Assembly: GCA_017960705.1 (NCBI GenBank)
Contig: JAGCYR010000123.1
Coordinates: forward strand, 1-20,126
Source: Clostridia bacterium
Lineage (GTDB): Bacteria; Bacillota; Clostridia; Oscillospirales; CAG-272
Reading direction: 5' to 3'
Length of the DNA stretch: 20,126 nt
Part shown: positions 6,483-12,762 of the stretch, piece after piece
How the letters are laid out: each line of letters starts with the position of its first letter
Position numbering within the stretch: position 1 is the first letter of the stretch
Notes under the pieces: generated by a model
Told to the model about the DNA's origin: nothing
Databases searched by the model: none
Seen by the model: only the letters and a program-made list of their open reading frames with translations
Position numbers and translations under genes: made by a program

Positions 6483-8135
6483 ATGAAAAAAGCAGGAAAA
6501 TCGGTCGTTTTTCCGCTCTCGATCGTTCTTGCGGTCGTCCTTCTCTTCACCCCGTTCGCCGTCCTTTCGGGCGTTATTTTCGGGGGCGAGAAGGTCTATC
6601 GGAACACCTTCTACGCGGAGCTTGACGACAAGTACGATGCGCTCTATTCCGCAGAGGGGGAAAAGATCGTTCTGATCGGCGGCTCGTCGGTCGCGTTCGG
6701 CTACAACAGCAAAACGCTCGCGGACCTCTTCGACCGACCCGTTATCAACTTCGGGCTCTACGCCGAACTCGGCACCAAACTGATGCTCGATCTTGCCGAG
6801 GATGCGATAGTGGAGGGCGATATCGTCCTGATCGCCCCCGAACTCGATCCGCAGACCCTGTCGCTTTATTTCAGCGGCGGGGCGGCTCTCCGCGCGCTCG
6901 AAGAAAAGCCCTCGATGATCCGCGGGATCCGGCGCGAGAACTACGCCTCGCTCTGGGGCGCGCTCTGGTCGTTCGCGGGCGAGAAGATCGGGTACGTAAA
7001 GAACGGCGCGCCCGACCCCGCAGGCGTCTACAACAGCCGGAACTTCAACGAATACGGCGACGTCGTTTACACGATAACCGAAACCGGCGACGGCGGCGAG
7101 CCGATCGAGGTCGACGGACGGAAAGAGAAGAACGTGATGAGCGGCTTCTTCGATTCCTCGACCCCCGTGACCCCCGACGCGTCGATCGTCTCGGAGGATT
7201 TTCTCGACTATCTAAACGCTTTTATCGACAGGATCACGAAGCGCGGGGCGACCGCTTATTTCGTCTTTTGCCCGATCAACGCGATGGCGCTGACCCTGCA
7301 AAGCGAGAACGGGGAAGAGATCCCGGCGGGACTTGACGCGCTGACCCTCGAGACCGGGGAGACCAAGGCGAGCGTCACCGGCGTCAGGCTCCCGGACGAG
7401 CTCGCCGAGCGTTGCGCGGATTTCGCGGCGTATCTCTCCGACGAGCTGCACTGTGAGATCCTCGGCTCGACCGCCGATTTCGTCTACGCCCCGAACTACT
7501 TCTTCGACACCAATTTTCACCTGAACACCCGCGGGGCGACCCTCCACACCGCGAAGGTCGGCAATCTCCTCTACGGGGCGCTGTACGAGACCGACGAGAA
7601 GCCGCTTGCAGAGAGCAAATATCTGCCCGCGATCGAGATCCCGCTCGCCGATATGGAGACGGTCTACGACGTCGGCGATCTGCGCTATCTTCTGACCCTC
7701 GACGACGCGTTTGCCGTCGTCGGCGTGACCGAAACGGGCAAAACCAAGGAAACGGTCGTCCTGCCGACCGAGATCACCGTTTTTGATTCCAAACTCGGCT
7801 TTGAGATCACCCGTCCCGTCTCCGCGATCGCGACCAGGGCGTTTGCCGGAACCACGCGGCTCGGAACCGTCGTGATCGGGGATCAAAGCCGGATGAAGGA
7901 GATCGGCACCCGCGCGTTCGCCGATTCGTCGGTCTTTGAGATCTACCTGTTTTGCCCCGTCGAGGGGTTCCTCGCGGGCAAGGATATGCTCGGCGGCGCC
8001 GTCGACGGCTTCAAGATCCGGGTCGGGCGCGACCTCGGCTACGAGACCGACTACAGCTGGGGCGAGATCAACGTCGAGGGGCAGCCCAAGACGCTCGAAG
8101 TCACCGATAAGACCTTCGCCGATTTCGCCGACTGA
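6483..8135 (+). CDS. Membrane-anchored SGNH-like protein with C-terminal LRR-like repeats
   Basis: 550 residues from ATG 6483, preferred over GTG 6477 because GGGG at 6474-6477 then sits at normal Shine-Dalgarno spacing. An N-terminal hydrophobic anchor (about 7-30) is followed by an SGNH-like domain: IVLIGGSSVAFGYN with candidate nucleophile Ser69, VEGDIVLIAPE, and YFVFCPINAMAL. This matches the organisation of the first gene in the operon (GDIVVYAPE, YFGFCP). The expected D-x-H motif reads N-F-H here (Asn344, His346 in NFHLN), with Asp342 two residues earlier. From about residue 400 the protein carries BspA-like LRR segments (VVLPTEITVFDSKLG, AIATRAFAGTTRLGTVVIGD, EIGTRAFADSSVFEIYL). Last gene of the unit. 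Probably the periplasm-side transferase or binding partner of the MBOAT; the Asn substitution may alter activity. Confidence 0.8.
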   Translation: MKKAGKSVVFPLSIVLAVVLLFTPFAVLSGVIFGGEKVYRNTFYAELDDKYDALYSAEGEKIVLIGGSSVAFGYNSKTLADLFDRPVINFGLYAELGTKLMLDLAEDAIVEGDIVLIAPELDPQTLSLYFSGGAALRALEEKPSMIRGIRRENYASLWGALWSFAGEKIGYVKNGAPDPAGVYNSRNFNEYGDVVYTITETGDGGEPIEVDGRKEKNVMSGFFDSSTPVTPDASIVSEDFLDYLNAFIDRITKRGATAYFVFCPINAMALTLQSENGEEIPAGLDALTLETGETKASVTGVRLPDELAERCADFAAYLSDELHCEILGSTADFVYAPNYFFDTNFHLNTRGATLHTAKVGNLLYGALYETDEKPLAESKYLPAIEIPLADMETVYDVGDLRYLLTLDDAFAVVGVTETGKTKETVVLPTEITVFDSKLGFEITRPVSAIATRAFAGTTRLGTVVIGDQSRMKEIGTRAFADSSVFEIYLFCPVEGFLAGKDMLGGAVDGFKIRVGRDLGYETDYSWGEINVEGQPKTLEVTDKTFADFAD

Positions 8136-8186
8136 CCGCATTTGCCCCCGCATACGCGCACAAACTATGAATAATTTGTAAACATT

Positions 8187-8213
8187 CCGCCGGAGTCATT
8201 GACTTTCCGGCGG
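8187..8213. terminator. Inverted repeat after the acylation operon, overlapping next promoter
   Basis: CCGCCGGA (8187-8194) pairs with TCCGGCGG (8206-8213) around an 11-nt loop that contains the -35 TTGACT of the next promoter. Followed by GATCGTTTTA. It could be the terminator for the acylation operon, a regulatory inverted repeat, or both. Confidence 0.5.
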
Positions 8214-8227
8214 GATCGTTTTATGAT
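8199..8227 (+). promoter_or_regulatory. Promoter of the Fur-family/metal exporter pair
   Basis: -35 TTGACT (8199-8204), 17-bp spacer, -10 TATGAT (8222-8227). The predicted transcription start is about 8233-8235, just ahead of the 7-1-7 operator. Confidence 0.82.
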
Positions 8228-8242
8228 GATACCGCTTGAAAA

Positions 8243-8257
8243 TGAGAGTGACTCTCA
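8243..8257. promoter_or_regulatory. Fur-family 7-1-7 operator
   Basis: TGAGAGT-G-ACTCTCA is a perfect 7-1-7 inverted repeat, the geometry of Fur/Zur/PerR-type boxes, with partial extension into flanking A and T runs. It lies about +10 to +24 relative to the predicted start and 26 bp before the regulator's ATG, which suggests autoregulation by blocking initiation or early elongation. Confidence 0.85.
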
Positions 8258-8283
8258 ATTTGGAGAGCGGAAGGAGGGGCGAA

Positions 8284-8703
8284 ATGGAGGGATATCATAC
8301 CGACCAGAAGGATCGGCTGCTCGACTTTCTCGGACAGAACACGACCCGCCAGTTCAAAATGGAAGAGATCGTCTCCGCGCTCGACGGCAAGGTCGGGAAG
8401 AGCACGGTCTACCGCCTGATGCGCTCGCTCGTCGAGGAGGGGCGCGTGCGCCGCTTCGAGCTCGGACGGGCCATCTACTATCAGTACCTCTCAGGCGCGT
8501 CGTGCGACTCGCATCTGCACCTCAAATGCACGGTCTGCGGACGGATGCAGCACCTCGACTGTTCGGTCTCGACCTTTCTGCGCCGTCAGATCCTCGCGAC
8601 CAACCGCTTTCAGCTCGACGACCGCCTGACCCTGCTCTTCGGTCTCTGCGCCGACTGCCGCGAAAAATCGCCCGAAATCTCCGAAAGGAAATCCCATGCT
8701 TGA
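8284..8703 (+). CDS. Fur-family metalloregulator (Fur/Zur-like)
   Basis: Metal-responsive DNA-binding repressor, 139 residues, the usual size for the family. ATG 8284 is chosen because GGAAGGAGGGG lies just upstream and the operator would otherwise fall inside the coding region. The winged-helix domain spans about 1-68, with recognition-helix region KVGKSTVYRLMRSLVEEGRV and the wing FELGRAIYYQYL. The dimerisation/metal part has HLHLKCTVCG (His77, His79, Cys82, Cys85) and CADC (Cys122, Cys125), the two CxxC pairs of a structural zinc site; Cys74 and Cys93 are extra. It overlaps the exporter gene by 8 bp, so the two are co-translated. The metal sensed (Zn, Fe or Mn) cannot be decided from sequence; layout suggests control of the exporter. 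Confidence 0.93.
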   Translation: MEGYHTDQKDRLLDFLGQNTTRQFKMEEIVSALDGKVGKSTVYRLMRSLVEEGRVRRFELGRAIYYQYLSGASCDSHLHLKCTVCGRMQHLDCSVSTFLRRQILATNRFQLDDRLTLLFGLCADCREKSPEISERKSHA

Positions 8704-9595
8704 CGTCATACTCGATACGTTAAAGGACTTCGGGACCGTTCTCCCGTTCCTTTTCTTGACCTACCTGTTTATGGAGTGGCTCGAATCGAGAGCCGGGGCG
8801 GGCAGCCGCCGTCTCCTCTCGGGCGCGGGGCGACTTTCTCCCGTCGTCGGGGGTCTTCTCGGCGCGATCCCCCAATGCGGCTTTTCCGCCGCCGCCGCGG
8901 GTCTGTACGCCGGGCGGGTGCTCTCGCTCGGTACGCTCTACGCCGTGTTCCTCTCGACCTCGGACGAGATGCTCCCGATCCTGATCTCCGAACGCGCTTC
9001 GCCGATCCTGATCCTGAAGATCCTTGCGGTCAAGGTCGTCTGCGGCGTTGTGCTCGGTATGCTGACCGACCTCGTTCTCACGCCGTTCCTGCGTAAAAAA
9101 GAGACCGCGCCCGCAGCGCCGGAAAACGGGGAAGACCCCGCGACGCCCTGTCCCTGCGGCTGCGAGAACTGCTCCGAAAAGCGCGGCTGGAAAAAGATCC
9201 TCTATTCGGCTTTTCTCCACACGCTGAAGATCGCCGCCTATCTCCTCGTGATCGTCTTCGCGCTGAATACCGTCGTGCATTTCGTCGGGGAAGAGCGGCT
9301 GTCCGATCTTCTGACCTCGGTCCCGGTGCTCCCGCAGGCTGCGGCGGCTCTCGTCGGGCTGATCCCGAACTGCGCCGCCTCGGTCACGGTTACCGAACTG
9401 TTTTTGAAGGGGGCGCTCTCTGCGGGCTCGATGCTCGCGGGGCTGCTCTCGGGCGCGGGGATCGGCACGCTGATCCTCTACCGCGTGAACCGTCCGATCC
9501 GGCAAAACGTCGCGATCGTCGCCGTCCTCTGGGCGATGGGGTTCCTCGTGGGGCTCCTCTTCGACCTCACGGGACTCTCGACCGTCCTTTTCTGA
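8696..9595 (+). CDS. Putative heavy-metal exporter, ArsP_2-type permease
   Basis: Integral-membrane protein of 299 residues matching the putative 10-TM heavy-metal exporter family (annotated elsewhere as arsenic efflux or manganese transporter). It has two homologous halves: GAIPQCGFSAAAAGLYAGRV followed by LYAVFLSTSDEMLPI in the first, and GLIPNCAASVTVTELFLKGA with LLSGAGIGTLILYRVN in the second. The cytosolic-type linker between halves (about 133-167) carries CPCGCENC (Cys152, 154, 156, 159), a likely metal-binding cluster where relatives often have His-rich stretches. Translation overlaps the Fur-family gene by 8 bp, RBS AAAGGA inside the regulator. Role: probably export of a transition metal under control of that regulator. 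Membrane topology and family are confident; substrate is open. Confidence 0.85.
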   Translation: MLDVILDTLKDFGTVLPFLFLTYLFMEWLESRAGAGSRRLLSGAGRLSPVVGGLLGAIPQCGFSAAAAGLYAGRVLSLGTLYAVFLSTSDEMLPILISERASPILILKILAVKVVCGVVLGMLTDLVLTPFLRKKETAPAAPENGEDPATPCPCGCENCSEKRGWKKILYSAFLHTLKIAAYLLVIVFALNTVVHFVGEERLSDLLTSVPVLPQAAAALVGLIPNCAASVTVTELFLKGALSAGSMLAGLLSGAGIGTLILYRVNRPIRQNVAIVAVLWAMGFLVGLLFDLTGLSTVLF

Positions 9596-9604
9596 CTCCC
9601 TCAA

Positions 9605-9641
9605 AACGAAAACCGCGCCCGTGCGGGCGTCGGTTTTCGTT
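9605..9641. terminator. Long hairpin terminator after exporter
   Basis: AACGAAAACCG (9605-9615)/CGGTTTTCGTT (9631-9641), continued by CGCCC (9616-9620)/GGGCG (9625-9629) with one bulged T. It begins 9 nt after the stop codon. The T-run lies within the 3' arm rather than after it. Confidence 0.65.
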
Positions 9642-9749
9642 CGGTTGATCCCGCCGTATCATATTTTTCAAAAAAAGCAAGTAATTCCACTCGGTTTTTG
9701 TTCCTCTTTCCCCATTTTGCTCCCTTGAAAAGATTTTTCGGCTTTTCTA

Positions 9750-9778
9750 TGGACAAATCGCGCGGGTTTTGCTATAAT
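9750..9778 (+). promoter_or_regulatory. Promoter of the oxidoreductase gene
   Basis: -35 TGGACA (9750-9755), 17-bp spacer, -10 TATAAT (9773-9778) with an extended TGC. The stretch 9642-9749 upstream is AT-rich and shows nothing else recognisable. Confidence 0.88.
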
Positions 9779-9824
9779 ACGTTTTTAGAACGCGGTTTCC
9801 CGCAAGGGGCGTAAGGAGAACGAT

Positions 9825-10871
9825 ATGAAGAAAAACGTGGTCGTGATCGGATACGGAGGACAGGGCGGCTGGCACGCCGATCACGCGCTGAAGAGCGACG
9901 TCGTCGCGCTGCGCGGCGTGTACGATATCAAGGAGGAGCGCAACGAACTCGCCAAGACCCGCGGGATCAAGGTCTACGCTTCGCTTGACGAGATCTGCGC
10001 CGACAAGGACGCGGATATCTGCGTCGTCGCTACCCCGAACGACGTGCACGAGGATATCGTGGTGCGCCTCTTGAAAAGCGGTCACAACGTCGTCTGCGAG
10101 AAGCCGGTGGCGCTCTCGGTCGAGTCGTTCGACAGAATGACGGCTGCCGCCAAAGAGTCGGGCAAGCTCTTCACCGTTCACCAGAACCGCCGCTGGGACG
10201 TCGACTTCCTTGCGATCAAGGAGATCGCCGATTCCGGCAAGATCGGCGCGCCGATCAATATCGAATCGCGCATCCACGGCTCCCGCGGCATTCCGAGCGA
10301 CTGGCGCTGCCACAAGCAGTACGGCGGCGGGATGATCCTCGACTGGGGCGTGCACCTGATCGACCAGATCCTGCAGATCGTCCCCCAAAAGATCGGGAAG
10401 ATCTATTGCGAGACCACTCATATCACCACCGACGAGGTCGACGATGGCTTCAAACTGATGTTGACCTTTGAAAACGGCGTCCGTTCGCTTATCGAGGTCG
10501 GCACCTACAACTTCCTCGCTCTGCCGCGCTTCTATCTGCAGGCGAAGAAGGGAACCGCCCTCATCACCGACTGGCGGCAGAACGCCCGCGTCGCGTACTG
10601 CAAGGCGTGGAACGAAGCCGACGTCCTCCCGGTGCAGACCGCGGCGGGCATCACCAAGCCCATGGCGCCCCGCGACTCGATCACCCTCGACGAGTACGAT
10701 TGGACCCGTCCCGCGTCGGACGTCCACGACTTCTACCGCAACCTCGTCGCCGCGATCGACGCCAAAGCCGAGCCCATCGTCAAACTCCCCGAGGTGCGCC
10801 GCGTCCTTTGCGTGATGGAAGAGGCGTTCAACTCCGCCGCCTCCGGCACCGCGATCTCGGTTTCCATCTGA
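9825..10871 (+). CDS. Gfo/Idh/MocA family NAD(P)-dependent oxidoreductase
   Basis: Cytosolic dehydrogenase of 348 residues acting on a sugar, polyol or sugar derivative. The N-terminal Rossmann domain opens with VVVIGYGGQGGWHADHAL (G-x-G-x-x-G-like), followed by VVATPNDVHEDI and the hallmark CEKPVAL (Glu92-Lys93-Pro94). The C-terminal alpha/beta domain contains GGGMILDWGVHLIDQ, with Asp173, His177 and Asp180 where the family has its catalytic D-x-x-x-H-x-x-D-type motif. ATG 9825 follows AAGGAG at 9813-9818. Monocistronic with its own promoter; a tRNA follows without a visible separate promoter. The substrate cannot be inferred; the TIM-barrel isomerase at 12763-13566 could belong to the same pathway, but it is in a different unit. 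Confidence 0.94.
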   Translation: MKKNVVVIGYGGQGGWHADHALKSDVVALRGVYDIKEERNELAKTRGIKVYASLDEICADKDADICVVATPNDVHEDIVVRLLKSGHNVVCEKPVALSVESFDRMTAAAKESGKLFTVHQNRRWDVDFLAIKEIADSGKIGAPINIESRIHGSRGIPSDWRCHKQYGGGMILDWGVHLIDQILQIVPQKIGKIYCETTHITTDEVDDGFKLMLTFENGVRSLIEVGTYNFLALPRFYLQAKKGTALITDWRQNARVAYCKAWNEADVLPVQTAAGITKPMAPRDSITLDEYDWTRPASDVHDFYRNLVAAIDAKAEPIVKLPEVRRVLCVMEEAFNSAASGTAISVSI

Positions 10872-10990
10872 CGCCGTTTGCGGCGTCAACGCCGCGATTA
10901 GCGGCAATTCACGCGGGCTTGCCCGCAATTCATGCGACCAAAGGGAGCAATTCACGACGGCGCAGCCTTCAATTCATCCTTCGGTCCCTC
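10870..10990. repeat. AATTCA-spaced short-hairpin array, 21-22 bp period
   Basis: AATTCA occurs at 10906, 10927, 10949 and 10971 (steps 21, 22, 22). Between them are short hairpins: GACGCCG/CGGCGTC (10870-10887, including the stop codon), GCCGC/GCGGC (10891-10905), GCGGGC/GCCCGC (10913-10926), an imperfect GCGACC/GGGAGC unit, and GACGGC/GCCTTC with one mismatch. The final unit ends CCTTCGGTCCCTC just before the tRNA. I do not recognise a named family; it looks like a non-coding repeat element. Confidence 0.75.
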
Positions 10991-10995
10991 ATCTC

Positions 10996-11072
10996 GGGCA
11001 ATTAGCTCAGTTGGTTAGAGCTACCGGCTCATAACCGGTTGGTCCTGGGTTCGAGTCCCCGATTGCCCACCA
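10996..11072 (+). tRNA. tRNA with CAU anticodon (Ile2 or Met)
   Basis: 77-nt cloverleaf with encoded CCA. The acceptor stem GGGCAAT (10996-11002) pairs with ATTGCCC (11062-11068), discriminator A11069. The D-arm is GCTCAGTTGGTTAGAGC, and the anticodon stem ACCGG/CCGGT encloses loop CTCATAA with CAU at 11030-11032. The T-arm is CTGGG-TTCGAGT-CCCCG and contains one T-C mismatch. The GGCTCATAACC context and the C4-G69 pair resemble lysidine-modified tRNA-Ile(CAU), but the expected C5-G68 is A-T here, so elongator Met is possible. No T-rich Met initiator features are visible. Confidence 0.95.
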
Positions 11073-11114
11073 ACACCCCTGCCGCCGCCCCTTGCGGGCG
11101 ACGGCAGGGGTGTT
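11072..11114. terminator. Strong GC-rich hairpin abutting the tRNA
   Basis: AACACCCCTGCCG (11072-11084) pairs exactly with CGGCAGGGGTGTT (11102-11114), and the inner sequence CGCCC/GGGCG extends the stem. It starts on the last A of the tRNA CCA. There is no T-run after it, so it may act as a processing or 3'-end stabilising stem rather than a classical terminator. Confidence 0.55.
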
Positions 11115-11181
11115 GGCGTTCACTCGTTGGAACTCGAACCCACTCTTTTTCGCGCTCCCCTCGTCCCGCGCGAAAAAGATT

Positions 11182-11212
11182 AAGCTCCCGCCATCCACGG
11201 GAGCTTTGTTTT
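11182..11212 (+). terminator. Rho-independent terminator downstream of tRNA
   Basis: AAGCTCCCG (11182-11190)/CGGGAGCTT (11198-11206), loop CCATCCA, tail TGTTTTTA. Likely true end of the oxidoreductase-tRNA transcript. Confidence 0.85.
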
Positions 11213-11234
11213 TACTGCTCTCGGGCGGGAGCAT

Positions 11235-11384
11235 GGGTTAGCGACCCCAAAACTCTCCGATGGATAGTTTTGGGAAAGCGGTGTCGCCCAAAGAACCCGT
11301 TTGAAGGCGCGAGCTTGCGAGCAACACGCAAACGGGACTCGACGGCGACGGGGCAAGGCGCCGCCCGCGGCGCGTCGAGTCCCC
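11235..11384. other. Cluster of consecutive inverted repeats, candidate structured RNA
   Basis: Element 1: GGGTT (11235-11239)/AACCC (11294-11298), GCGAC (11241-11245)/GTCGC (11283-11287) and CCCAAAACT (11246-11254)/AGTTTTGGG (11266-11274) nest into one long stem-loop. Element 2: CCCGTTTG (11296-11303)/CAAACGGG (11329-11336). Element 3: GGGACTCGACG (11334-11344)/CGTCGAGTCCC (11373-11383). No open reading frame with an RBS covers it; the longer frames through here start without a Shine-Dalgarno site. It lies between the tRNA terminator and the promoter at 11425. Confidence 0.5.
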
Positions 11385-11424
11385 GCCCATCGGATACTTC
11401 ATTCCACCGCGTCCAAAAACGGAC

Positions 11425-11453
11425 TTGCCAAACCCGCTTTTATCTGCTATAAT
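11425..11453 (+). promoter_or_regulatory. Promoter of the CE2 esterase gene
   Basis: -35 TTGCCA (11425-11430), 17-bp spacer, -10 TATAAT (11448-11453) with an extended TGC. The leader is short, about 25 nt to the ATG at 11484. Confidence 0.88.
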
Positions 11454-11483
11454 AAGATCAACTCTTTTCAGGAGATCGTTTTT

Positions 11484-12668
11484 ATGTGCAAGCGCAGTTT
11501 CTTATCCATCCTTCTTATCCTTTGTATGCTGTTGTCGGTCTTCGCTCTCGCGGCGTGCGAGAAGAGCGGGGAAGCCGACGCGACCGTCCCCGAGACCGAA
11601 CCCGAGACGACCGTCCCCGAGACGACCGCGGAGGAAACGACCGCGGCGACCACCGCGCGCCCCGCGCCGGAACCGAACGCATACTATTCTTTCTCTGAGA
11701 ATCAGGAGTATATCAAGTTCCTCGGCAGGACCCGTTATTACAAGAACGCCGTCGTCGTCGACTGGTCGGCGGCGGGGCTTGCATTCGAGTACGAGGGATC
11801 CGGCGATCTCAGACTGTACGTCGAGTTCAGCGGGGATCACAACGCCGTACTCGAGATCGACGTGGACGGGAAGGTCAGCACCGTGACCGTCAATGAATCC
11901 GGATCTTTCCGCCTCGCGTCGGGGCTTGAACAGGGCGCGCATCACGTCACGATCCGCCGCCGGACCATGGTGGAGGACAAGGCGAAAGGGATCCTGCTCG
12001 AGCTTCAGGGCGTCAGAATGACGGGCTATTTCCTTGACAGACCCGCGGACAACAAATACAAGGTCGCCTTTATCGGGGACAGCATCACTTGCGGCGTCGG
12101 GCTGACGGGGACCAACGGGCTGCTCACCTACGCGGTCGATCTCTGCACCCGCGAGGGCTTTGACTACGATATCTGTTCCGTTTCGGGCATCGGCGTCTCC
12201 CACAGCACCTCCAAGCACGGCGGCACCGCGAACACGATGACCAAATACTATCCGTACTTCAACTACTACCGCAGCGAAACGGTCCGCTATTACCCTGACC
12301 GGCAAGCGGATCTCGTCATCGTCAACCTGAACACCAACGACAACAACACGGGCGCGACGGAAGCGGCGTACAAAGAGGACCTCAAAACGCTGATCTCCGA
12401 GATCCGCGCGGCGCACGGAAACGACGTGCCGATCGTCTGGGTCGTCGGGATGATGATCTCGCCGAGCGCGAACGTCAACGGATGGCTGAACTCCGTTTTC
12501 GCGGAACTCGGCGGCGAGAGCGCCGGACTCTACAAGGTCACGGTGGAGACCAATACCGCGGGCGGTTCCGGACACCCGAATCAGGCGTCGCACCTCGCGG
12601 TCTCGCAGGCGTTAAGTACCTATATCCGCGCGAAGAACCTGCTCGATCTCCCTCCCGTTACCGAATAA
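11484..12668 (+). CDS. CE2-type SGNH carbohydrate esterase, lipoprotein
   Basis: Predicted surface-anchored deacetylase, 394 residues. ATG 11484 follows CAGGAG and sits just after the promoter, so an upstream in-frame extension is rejected. The signal peptide ends at LAAC (Cys25); residues 26-65 are an E/T/A-rich linker. Residues about 66-185 form a beta-rich domain (YYKNAVVVDWSAAGLAFEYE, LYVEFSGDHNAVLEIDVDGK), as in the N-terminal sandwich of CE2 enzymes. The SGNH domain has FIGDSITCGVG (Ser200), NLNTND (Asn285 region) and GSGHPNQASHLAVSQ (His364). The residue where many SGNH enzymes have Asp is missing (GSGHP), consistent with the Ser-His dyad known for CE2. It may remove acetyl groups from plant glycans or from the cell's own polymer. 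Confidence 0.9.
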   Translation: MCKRSFLSILLILCMLLSVFALAACEKSGEADATVPETEPETTVPETTAEETTAATTARPAPEPNAYYSFSENQEYIKFLGRTRYYKNAVVVDWSAAGLAFEYEGSGDLRLYVEFSGDHNAVLEIDVDGKVSTVTVNESGSFRLASGLEQGAHHVTIRRRTMVEDKAKGILLELQGVRMTGYFLDRPADNKYKVAFIGDSITCGVGLTGTNGLLTYAVDLCTREGFDYDICSVSGIGVSHSTSKHGGTANTMTKYYPYFNYYRSETVRYYPDRQADLVIVNLNTNDNNTGATEAAYKEDLKTLISEIRAAHGNDVPIVWVVGMMISPSANVNGWLNSVFAELGGESAGLYKVTVETNTAGGSGHPNQASHLAVSQALSTYIRAKNLLDLPPVTE

Positions 12669-12673
12669 ATCAC

Positions 12674-12758
12674 GCCGCGCCCCGCGCGGCATATCGCCCG
12701 GCTCCTTTTAACCAAAACAACGCCGCCCCGCAGTTCGCGGAGCGGCGTTGCTTTTTTT
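12674..12758. terminator. Bidirectional terminator between convergent genes
   Basis: CAACGCCGC (12718-12726)/GCGGCGTTG (12742-12750) with inner CCGC/GCGG is followed by CTTTTTTTG on the plus strand; on the minus strand it is followed by TTTTGGTT. A separate 7-bp hairpin GCCGCGC/GCGCGGC at 12674-12690 precedes it. Serves the esterase gene and the convergent isomerase gene. Confidence 0.88.
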
Positions 12759-12762
12759 GTAT

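Noticed and set aside
8236..8283. Upstream ATG for the Fur-family gene
   Set aside because: It would place the 7-1-7 operator inside the coding region and lacks an RBS, while ATG 8284 has a strong one.
10870..10990. CRISPR array
   Set aside because: The repeated unit is only 6 bp, spacers are self-complementary hairpins, and no cas genes are in view.
11007..11234. Minus-strand ORF across the tRNA
   Set aside because: The peptide is a translation of the tRNA complement, a familiar spurious call.
11301..11483. N-terminal extension of the esterase ORF upstream of ATG 11484
   Set aside because: The promoter lies at 11425-11453 and the RBS and signal peptide start at 11484, so upstream codons are not translated.
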